From the NCBI GenBank assembly GCA_019418525.1, contig DYBS01000158.1:1-5606 (forward strand): a stretch of DNA of 5,606 nt. The letters are read 5' to 3'. The stretch is from Clostridiales bacterium. Its GTDB lineage: Bacteria > Bacillota > Clostridia > Oscillospirales > Oscillospiraceae. This document shows, piece after piece, positions 1-4,388 of the stretch (the stretch's first letter is position 1; the number at the start of each line of letters is the position of its first letter). Both the position numbers and the translations under genes were made by a program. A model generated the notes under the pieces. The model had not been told where the DNA came from and searched no databases. It saw only the letters and a list, made by a program, of their open reading frames with translations.

Positions 1-75
1 TTCCCACCGCTTTCTTTGCAAAGAAAGCGGTGCTCCCGCTGAGCAAGCGGCCCGCCCGGCGAGGGCAAATCCTCC
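1..75 (-). repeat. Structured intergenic repeat, copy B (three hairpins)
   Basis: Read on the minus strand this stretch folds into three consecutive hairpins. The most striking is a perfect 28-bp palindrome at 5-32 with no spacer, centred on CTTTG/CAAAG. The second pairs 36-40 with 46-50 around a 5-nt loop. A weaker one pairs 61-64 with 71-74. The same order of elements recurs near the right end of the window in the opposite orientation; the best-conserved block, 43-69 here against 5510-5536 there, matches at 22 of 27 positions by my hand alignment. The element lies 3' of the fruK gene in the sense direction. It may continue beyond the window edge. Its function is unknown; a REP- or MITE-like family is one possibility. 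Confidence 0.6.
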
Positions 76-95
76 GGACTTCCCGGAAACGAATA

Positions 96-137
96 CGAGC
101 CGCTGCAGAAGCATCTTCCGCAGCGGCTCGCTTTTTT
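96..137 (+). terminator. Rho-independent terminator for rightward transcription
   Basis: A perfect 11-bp GC-rich stem pairs 96-106 with 120-130. An inner 4-bp stem (108-111 with 115-118) closes a 3-nt loop. The stem is followed on the plus strand by a run of six T (132-137). The polarity fits an RNA coming from a gene left of the window. It lies only 16 bases past the fruK stop codon, so it may also end fruK in the other direction, but the minus-strand tail (TATTCGTTTCC) is a poor U-tract. Confidence 0.8.
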
Positions 138-146
138 ATATCCTGA

Positions 147-1070
147 TTACCCTTCCATTTCGAGGATCTTCACCTGGGGCAGCAGGGCCTCAGCCTCGCC
201 CCGGCGGGCCAGCTCCTCCGAGAAGGCGGTGGCGCTACCGGCGGCCACGGCCAGGCGGAGGGCCTCGTCATACTGCCCGGTACGCTGCCACCCGGCCAGG
301 AATCCGGCCACCATGGCGTCCCCGGCGCCCACCGAGTTGCGCACCTGCCCCTTGGGGGCGGCGGAGCGGTGGAAGCGGCCGGTCTCGTCCAGCAGAAGGG
401 CGCCCTCGCCGGCCATGGACACCAGCACGTTCCGGGCGCCCTTGCCCTGGAGCTCCCGGGCGGCGTCCATCAGCTCCCCCTCGGTGCGAAGGATCTGTCC
501 CACCATGTCGCCCAGCTCCCGGTGGTTGGGCTTGATGAGGAAGGGGCGGTAGGTAAGGGCCTCCAGCAGCAGATCCCGCTCGGCATCCACCACCGCGTCC
601 ACGCCCTTCCCCTCCAGCTGGGAGAGAATGCGGCGGTACACGTCCTTGGGTACCCCGGCGGGCACCGACCCGGCCAGCACCAGCACGTCTCCCTTCTTCA
701 GGCGGCCCAGCTGGAACAGCAGCATCTCCAGGTCGTCCGGGTCAATGACCGGCCCCTGGCCGTTAATCTCACTCTCGGTGCCGGTCTTGATCTTCACATT
801 GATGCGGGTGAACCCCTCGTGGAGGCGGATGAAATCGGTGCGCACGCCCTCGGCGGTGAGGCCCTCCTCCAGGGCCCGGCCGGTGAAGCCCGCCACAAAG
901 CCCAGCGCGGCGTTCTCCACCCCCAGGCGGCCCAGGACGATGGAGACATTGACACCCTTGCCGCCGAACTGGAGGGACTCCTGGGTGGAGCGGCGGATGC
1001 TGCCGGGCTTGAAATCGGGGATATGGACCACATAGTCGATGGCCGGATTAAAAGTCACGGTATAGATCAT
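147..1070 (-). CDS. fruK: 1-phosphofructokinase (PfkB/ribokinase family)
   Basis: This 307-residue cytoplasmic sugar kinase most likely phosphorylates fructose 1-phosphate to fructose 1,6-bisphosphate with ATP, the step after PTS fructose uptake. Visible PfkB hallmarks: TFNPAID at residues 6-12, GGKGVNV at 36-42 (sugar binding), GTESEINGQGP at 97-107, GSVP at 134-137, KPNHREL at 180-186, and the signature NSVGAGDAMVAGF at 245-257 with D251 as the expected catalytic base. Length is normal. An upstream in-frame ATG at 1124 exists, but the start at 1070 is preferred: it has GGAG eight bases upstream and begins with the family-typical MIYTVTFNPA. No fruR, fruA or fruB partner is in the window; the next gene upstream on this strand is an unrelated iron-sulfur protein 128 bases away. 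Tagatose-6-phosphate kinase (LacC) is the main alternative substrate assignment. Confidence 0.88.
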   Translation of the reverse strand: MIYTVTFNPAIDYVVHIPDFKPGSIRRSTQESLQFGGKGVNVSIVLGRLGVENAALGFVAGFTGRALEEGLTAEGVRTDFIRLHEGFTRINVKIKTGTESEINGQGPVIDPDDLEMLLFQLGRLKKGDVLVLAGSVPAGVPKDVYRRILSQLEGKGVDAVVDAERDLLLEALTYRPFLIKPNHRELGDMVGQILRTEGELMDAARELQGKGARNVLVSMAGEGALLLDETGRFHRSAAPKGQVRNSVGAGDAMVAGFLAGWQRTGQYDEALRLAVAAGSATAFSEELARRGEAEALLPQVKILEMEG

Positions 1071-1084
1071 GGTATTCTCCTCTC

Positions 1085-1117
1085 TCCGGACAGGCCCCAA
1101 ACCGGGGGGCTTCCGGA
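1085..1117 (-). promoter_or_regulatory. Leader hairpin just upstream of the fruK ribosome binding site
   Basis: Two copies of the self-complementary hexamer TCCGGA (1085-1090 and 1112-1117) pair. A second stem inside joins 1094-1098 with 1106-1110. The resulting GC-rich hairpin ends immediately before the purine-rich Shine-Dalgarno stretch of fruK. No T-run follows it, so it does not look like a terminator. It could modulate translation or RNA stability; this is inference from pairing only. Confidence 0.35.
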
Positions 1118-1134
1118 TGTACACGCTTGTCTAT

Positions 1135-1164
1135 ATCATAGCTCGCTCCGGCGCTTTCTGCAAA
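1135..1164 (-). promoter_or_regulatory. Candidate promoter for fruK
   Basis: On the minus strand, TTTGCA (1164-1159) is separated by 18 bases from TATGAT (1140-1135). The -10 matches consensus at five of six positions and the -35 at four. The predicted start near 1128 gives a leader of about 58 bases that contains the hairpin described at 1085-1117. Confidence 0.45.
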
Positions 1165-1184
1165 TAAAGTTTTCGATTTCCAGG

Positions 1185-1200
1185 AAAACTGCCCAGTTTT
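1185..1200 (-). terminator. Weak hairpin at the end of the iron-sulfur gene
   Basis: The inverted repeat AAAACTG / CAGTTTT overlaps the stop codon of the iron-sulfur protein gene and ends in four T on the minus strand. The stem is AT-rich with a very short loop, so it would be a weak terminator at best. Read-through into fruK is possible. Confidence 0.25.
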
Positions 1201-1888
1201 ATAAAATCTCGCCGTTGGTGGAGAGGGTAACCACCCGCAGGGGGATGTTCCGACCGGACTGCTCCACCGCCTGGCGCACCGCCCGCTCCATGCCGCCGCA
1301 GCAGGGCACCTCCATCCGCACCAGGGTAATGTCCGCCACGGCGTTGCGGGTGAAAATCTCACCCAGCTTTTCGGCATAGTCCACCCCGTCCAGCTTGGGG
1401 CAGCCCACCAGGGTGATCCGCCCGGCCATAAAGTCCCGGTGGAAGGAGGCGTAGGCATAGGCGGCGCAGTCGGCAGCCACCAGCACATGGGCGCCCTCGA
1501 ACCAGGGGGCCTGGACGGGCACCAGCTTGATCTGCACCGGCCACTGCATGAGCTGGCTCTCCTCACCCGCGCCGCCGGGGGCCGGGGCCTTGGGGGCGCG
1601 GAGGGTGCGCGCGGCGCTGCCCGGGCAGCGGCAGGAGGCCGCCTGGGCCTTCTCCGCCTTCTTCTGCTCCACGGCGGCGGCGTCATAGGGTTTCGCTTCC
1701 CGCTCCACAAAGGTGATGGCCCCGGTGGGACAGGCGGGCAGGCAGTCCCCCAGCCCGTCGCAGTAGTCGTCCCGCAGCAGGTGGGCTTTGCCGCCGATCA
1801 TGCCGATGGCCCCCTCGTGGCAGGCGGCGGCGCAGGCTCCGCAGCCGTTACACTTATCTTGGTCGATGTGGATGATTTTCCGGATCAT
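1199..1888 (-). CDS. 4Fe-4S ferredoxin-type iron-sulfur protein with Cys-rich C-terminal domain
   Basis: The product is a 229-residue, probably cytoplasmic electron-transfer protein. Residues 1-60 form a bacterial ferredoxin fold. Motif 1 is complete (C13, C16, C19, C23). Motif 2 has C43, C49, C53-P but leucine (L46) where the second cysteine should be. A charged, alanine/proline-rich linker (about 62-110) contains a CxCPGS motif at C86/C88. The C-terminal part (about 112-229) has QWPVQIKLVP, C141, GCPKLD at C163 and PCCGGM at C196-C197, a layout I recognise from clostridial ferredoxin-like proteins found near Crp/Fnr regulators or hybrid-cluster protein genes. The start at 1888 is chosen because AGGAGG lies nine bases upstream and the ferredoxin fold begins at once; an ATG at 1951 would overlap the promoter. 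The gene is divergent from the regulator at 1981, 92 bases away. Exact partner and reaction cannot be told from sequence. Confidence 0.85.
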   Translation of the reverse strand: MIRKIIHIDQDKCNGCGACAAACHEGAIGMIGGKAHLLRDDYCDGLGDCLPACPTGAITFVEREAKPYDAAAVEQKKAEKAQAASCRCPGSAARTLRAPKAPAPGGAGEESQLMQWPVQIKLVPVQAPWFEGAHVLVAADCAAYAYASFHRDFMAGRITLVGCPKLDGVDYAEKLGEIFTRNAVADITLVRMEVPCCGGMERAVRQAVEQSGRNIPLRVVTLSTNGEIL

Positions 1889-1912
1889 ATGGGGAATCCT
1901 CCTGATTTTCTC

Positions 1913-1941
1913 TTGACTTTGTGGGATGATTATACTATGTT
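1913..1941 (+). promoter_or_regulatory. Candidate promoter of the Crp/Fnr regulator gene
   Basis: TTGACT (1913-1918), a 17-base spacer and TATGTT (1936-1941) give a reasonable sigma-70/sigma-A promoter on the plus strand. The predicted start near 1948 leaves a leader of about 33 bases. It overlaps the oppositely directed promoter of the iron-sulfur gene, so the two are likely to interfere or be co-regulated. Confidence 0.45.
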
Positions 1942-1957
1942 GAGGGTGCAAGAATCG
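1929..1957 (-). promoter_or_regulatory. Promoter of the iron-sulfur protein gene
   Basis: A perfect TATAAT -10 lies at 1934-1929 on the minus strand, 40 bases before the start codon. No good -35 is found at the right spacing (1957-1952 reads CGATTC), as expected for an activator-dependent promoter. The predicted start is near 1922. Confidence 0.5.
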
Positions 1958-1973
1958 GTTGTATTTCCAACGG
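1956..1973. promoter_or_regulatory. Candidate Crp/Fnr-type operator, GTTG-N6-CAAC
   Basis: Inverted repeat GTTG (1958-1961), six bases, CAAC (1968-1971), with an additional outer C/G pair at 1956/1973. A short dyad with a 6-bp spacer is the geometry used by many CRP-family dimers. The centre (1964.5) is about 42 bases upstream of the predicted start of the iron-sulfur gene, and it overlaps the 5' leader of the regulator gene. Half-sites are only four bases, so chance occurrence is possible. Confidence 0.35.
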
Positions 1974-1980
1974 AGGGCCT

Positions 1981-2649
1981 ATGGACTATCTGGAATTTGT
2001 AAATCTGCCCTGCCCGCTCTTTGCCGGGATCTCCCCAGAAGACCGCGCCTCGCTGGCGGCGTGCCTGTCACCCCGGCCGGTGCAGTGTCCCCGGGGCCAG
2101 CTCCTCTGGCAGGAGGGGGAGCGCACAGGAAGCCTGGGGATCGTGGAGCGGGGGACCATGCGCATCCTGCGGGACGATTTCTGGGGCAACCGGGCCATCC
2201 TCAGCCAGGCCGAGCCGGGGGACCTCTTTGGGGAGGCCTATGCCTGGGGCGGGGAGCCTCTTGGGGTGAGTGTGGAGGCGGTGGAGGACAGCCAGGTGTG
2301 GCTGCTGGATGTCTCCCGCATCCTGAGCCCCTGCACGTCGGTGTGCGCCTTCCACAATCAGCTCATTGGAAATCTGGTGGCCATTCTAGCCCGCAAAAAC
2401 CGGATGCTCAGCTCTAAAATCGACCACTTGTCCCAGCGCTCCACCCGGGCCAAGGTGCTGTCCTACCTGTCCGCCGAGGCGGCCCGGCAGGGGAGCGACA
2501 CCTTTTCCATCCCCTTTGACCGGCAGGGCATGGCCGACTATCTGGCGGTGGACCGCAGCGCCCTGTCCCTGGAGTTGAGCAAGATGCGGAAAGACGGGCT
2601 ATTGGAATTCCACAAGAACCGGTTTCATCTGCTAGAGGGGCGTCCGTAG
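1981..2649 (+). CDS. Crp/Fnr-family transcriptional regulator
   Basis: A 222-residue DNA-binding regulator. Residues about 11-115 form the cyclic-nucleotide-type beta barrel (CPLFAGIS start, RGQLLWQEGE, FGEAYAWG at 83-90). Residues about 125-150 are the dimerisation helix, and about 150-218 the winged helix-turn-helix, with LAVDRSALSLELSKMRKDG at 188-206 covering the recognition helix. The cAMP phosphate-binding Arg-Ser after FGE in E. coli CRP is replaced by PLGVSVEAVEDS, so cAMP is an unlikely ligand. There is no FNR-like N-terminal cysteine cluster; cysteines at 11, 28, 36, 118 and 122 with H125 could serve a cluster or redox role. GGAGGG ends three bases before the ATG, slightly close. 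It is divergent from the iron-sulfur gene, an arrangement reminiscent of HcpR and its ferredoxin, but hcp is absent here. Confidence 0.87.
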   Translation: MDYLEFVNLPCPLFAGISPEDRASLAACLSPRPVQCPRGQLLWQEGERTGSLGIVERGTMRILRDDFWGNRAILSQAEPGDLFGEAYAWGGEPLGVSVEAVEDSQVWLLDVSRILSPCTSVCAFHNQLIGNLVAILARKNRMLSSKIDHLSQRSTRAKVLSYLSAEAARQGSDTFSIPFDRQGMADYLAVDRSALSLELSKMRKDGLLEFHKNRFHLLEGRP

Positions 2650-2681
2650 GCGGCCGCCCCGGAGCGCTGCACTGGCCGGAG

Positions 2682-2719
2682 AAAAATACAGCCCCGCCGG
2701 TCTCCCGGCGGGGCTGTGT
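2682..2719 (-). terminator. Rho-independent terminator of ychF, possibly bidirectional
   Basis: A 12-bp GC-rich stem pairs 2689-2700 with 2705-2716 around the tetraloop TCTC, extendable by an A-T pair at each outer end. On the minus strand it is followed by TATTTTTC (five T at 2686-2682), a strong U-tract 12 bases past the ychF stop. On the plus strand no T-run follows, so it would stop the regulator transcript, which ends at 2649, only weakly. Confidence 0.88.
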
Positions 2720-2730
2720 GCTGCAAACGA

Positions 2731-3840
2731 TTACACGTTGAAGCGGAAGAGGACGATATCTCCGTCCTTCATGACGTACTCCTTGCCCTCGGAACGGACT
2801 AAACCCTTTTCCTTGGCGGCGGCCATGGTTCCATTGGCCTTCAGGTCGTCGAAGGACACCACCTCGGCGCGGATAAAACCCCGCTCGAAGTCGGTGTGGA
2901 TCTTACCGGCGGCCTGGGGGGCCTTGGTGCCCTTGACGATGGTCCAGGCCCGGCACTCGTCCTCACCGGCGGTGAGGAAGGAGATGAGGCCCAGGAGGGC
3001 ATAGCTGGCCTTGATGAGCCGGTCCAGACCGGACTCCTGGATGCCCAGGTCCTCCAAGAACATGGCCTTCTCCTCGCCCTCCAGCTCGGCGATCTCGGCC
3101 TCCAGCTTGGCGCACACGGGAATCACCTGGGCGCCCTCCTTGGCGGCCAGCTCGGTGACCTGCTGGTAATAGGGGTTGGCGGCGCTGTTGGCGAAGCCCT
3201 CCTCGTCCAGGTTGGCGGCGTAAATGATGGGCTTGAGGCTCAGCAGCTCGCTGGTGGCGATGAGGGCGGCGTCGTCCTTGTCGCACTCAAAGGAGCGGGC
3301 GGAGTTGCCGTCGTTCAGCCAATCCCGCAGCTCGGAGAACACCTCCACCTCGTGGAGGTACTTCTTGTCGCCCTTGGCGGCCTTTTGGGCCTTGTCGATA
3401 CGGCGGGTCACCATCTCCACGTCGGCCATGATGAGCTCGATATCGATGACGGCGATGTCCCCGGCGGGGTCCACGGGCACGTTGGTGCTGGTGTCGGCCA
3501 CCACGTGCATGATGTTCTCGTCGTCAAAGCAGCGCACCACATGCACAATGGCGTCGCACTCGCGGATGTTGGCCAGGAACTTGTTACCCAGGCCGTTGCC
3601 CTGGCTGGCGCCCTTGACCAGACCGGCAATGTCCACGAACTCCACCACGGCAGGGGTGGTCTTTTTGGGCTTGTAGAAGTCGCTCAGCCAGTCCAGGCGG
3701 CTGTCGGGCACGGCCACCACGCCCACGTTGGGGTCGATGGTACAGAAGGGATAGTTGGCGCTCTCCGCACCGGCGTTGGTGATGGCGTTGAAGAGGGTGG
3801 ATTTGCCCACGTTGGGCAGGCCCACGATACCGAGCTTCAT
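2731..3840 (-). CDS. ychF: YchF/OLA1-type redox-regulated ATPase
   Basis: A 369-residue cytoplasmic P-loop protein of the Obg family that binds ribosomes and hydrolyses ATP rather than GTP. G1/Walker A is GLPNVGKST at residues 7-15, G3 is DIAGL at 70-74, and the usual NKxD is replaced by NLDE at 210-213, in line with ATP preference. Residues about 130-200 form the helical insertion. The C-terminal TGS domain (about 283-367) holds the conserved IHTDFERGFIRAEV and ends in DIVLFRFNV. C33 in YPFCTIDPN aligns with Cys35 of E. coli YchF, a proposed thioredoxin-sensitive residue. Length is within a few residues of the family norm. The start has AAAGGACG upstream. It has its own promoter and a strong terminator, so it is probably monocistronic. 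Nothing odd is visible. Confidence 0.97.
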   Translation of the reverse strand: MKLGIVGLPNVGKSTLFNAITNAGAESANYPFCTIDPNVGVVAVPDSRLDWLSDFYKPKKTTPAVVEFVDIAGLVKGASQGNGLGNKFLANIRECDAIVHVVRCFDDENIMHVVADTSTNVPVDPAGDIAVIDIELIMADVEMVTRRIDKAQKAAKGDKKYLHEVEVFSELRDWLNDGNSARSFECDKDDAALIATSELLSLKPIIYAANLDEEGFANSAANPYYQQVTELAAKEGAQVIPVCAKLEAEIAELEGEEKAMFLEDLGIQESGLDRLIKASYALLGLISFLTAGEDECRAWTIVKGTKAPQAAGKIHTDFERGFIRAEVVSFDDLKANGTMAAAKEKGLVRSEGKEYVMKDGDIVLFRFNV

Positions 3841-3886
3841 ATCAAAGACGTCCTTTCGGTGTGAAAATACAGGTTAGCTTCCTTAC

Positions 3887-3915
3887 ATTATAGCGGACAA
3901 CCCCCCGGAACACAA
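3887..3915 (-). promoter_or_regulatory. Promoter of ychF
   Basis: On the minus strand TTGTGT (3915-3910), a 17-base spacer and a perfect TATAAT (3892-3887). The predicted start near 3880 gives a leader of about 40 bases. The -35 overlaps the region just past the stop codon of the DUF1294 gene. Confidence 0.6.
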
Positions 3916-3927
3916 GTCCCCGCCCCC

Positions 3928-4221
3928 TTACGGGAAGCGAATCCAGAGGAAACCCGCCAGAATCACCTGCACCGCCAGCAGGGCGGGCAGGCCGTACCAG
4001 AAATACCAGTGTTTTGTCTTGTGGCGGAAGTGCCGCATGCCCAGGATGGCCCCCAGGGTGCCCCCCAGGAGCGCCACCAGGAAAAAGGTCCGCTCCGGGA
4101 TGCGCCAGGCGTCCCGCTTGGCCCGGCGTTTGTCCACGCCCATGAGGATGAAGTCCAGCACATTCACCGCCGCCAGCCAGCCCAGAACCACCGGCCAAAA
4201 CTGCAAGATCAGGTCACGCAT
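3928..4221 (-). CDS. DUF1294 family small membrane protein
   Basis: A 97-residue integral membrane protein of unknown function. A first hydrophobic segment covers about residues 4-27, a second about 45-62 and a third about 73-94. Between and after the first two lie the family hallmarks GVDKRRAKRDAWRIPERTFF at 28-47, with the DK and RIPE cores, LLGGTLGAILGM at 51-62 and FRHKTKHWYF at 64-73. Length matches the family. Three in-frame ATGs are possible; the one at 4221 is preferred because AAGGAGG sits seven bases upstream, whereas that Shine-Dalgarno touches the ATG at 4227, and an ATG at 4290 would lie upstream of the predicted promoter. It is transcribed towards ychF but has its own promoter. 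No biochemical role can be assigned. Confidence 0.9.
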   Translation of the reverse strand: MRDLILQFWPVVLGWLAAVNVLDFILMGVDKRRAKRDAWRIPERTFFLVALLGGTLGAILGMRHFRHKTKHWYFWYGLPALLAVQVILAGFLWIRFP

Positions 4222-4246
4222 GTCCATCCCTCCTTTCCTGCGGGCC

Positions 4247-4275
4247 AGTATAACAGGTTTTTCCCCGGCGGTCAA
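4247..4275 (-). promoter_or_regulatory. Promoter of the DUF1294 gene
   Basis: On the minus strand TTGACC (4275-4270), an exact 17-base spacer, and TATACT (4252-4247) preceded by TGT, giving an extended -10. The predicted start near 4240 leaves a leader of about 19 bases that contains the Shine-Dalgarno. This is the best-looking promoter in the window. Confidence 0.7.
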
Positions 4276-4287
4276 AGCTGATTTCTC

Positions 4288-4299
4288 CACAAATTTGTG
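4288..4299. promoter_or_regulatory. 12-bp palindrome between divergent promoters, possible operator
   Basis: CACAAATTTGTG is a perfect palindrome at 4288-4299. It ends in the TG of the extended -10 of the SLH gene promoter and lies just upstream of the -35 of the DUF1294 promoter. A second dyad, TCCACA (4286-4291) with TGTGGA (4306-4311), brackets the SLH gene -10. A repressor bound here would occlude at least the rightward promoter. The binding protein is unknown. Confidence 0.35.
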
Positions 4300-4306
4300 C
4301 TATACT
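4298..4306 (+). promoter_or_regulatory. Extended -10 promoter of the SLH protein gene
   Basis: TGCTATACT at 4298-4306 is an extended -10 element on the plus strand. No convincing -35 is found 17 bases upstream (4278-4283 reads CTGATT), which extended -10 promoters tolerate. The predicted start is near 4313, giving a leader of about 76 bases. Confidence 0.55.
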
Positions 4307-4388
4307 GTGGAAAACCAGCCGGGAAGGGAACTCTTTCCACGGCCCTTCGTCTAACCCTATATCCATTTCACTGAGAGGAGCAGATCCC

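Noticed and set aside
1071..1124. 18-residue N-terminal extension of FruK
   Set aside because: The extension is encoded by the leader hairpin region, has no family similarity, and the internal ATG at 1070 has a proper Shine-Dalgarno and the canonical N-terminus.
369..1379. Open frame of 336 codons on the plus strand opposite fruK
   Set aside because: It runs antisense through fruK into the neighbouring gene, with no recognisable domain and composition typical of a GC-rich shadow frame.
2896..3864. Long open frame of 322 codons on the plus strand opposite ychF
   Set aside because: It is antisense to a certain ychF gene. The translation is low-complexity Gly/Leu/Val/His-rich, as expected from the complement of GC3-biased codons, and no Shine-Dalgarno or family motif is present.
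4222..4290. Longer N-terminus of the DUF1294 protein starting at 4290 or 4227
   Set aside because: The 4290 start lies upstream of the predicted transcription start; at 4227 the Shine-Dalgarno abuts the start codon. The 4221 start fits spacing and family length.
4307..4348. Riboswitch or attenuator in the SLH gene leader
   Set aside because: Two alternative short pairings exist (4307-4313 with 4334-4340; 4323-4328 with 4343-4348), but there is no T-run and no known riboswitch core, so the evidence is too thin.
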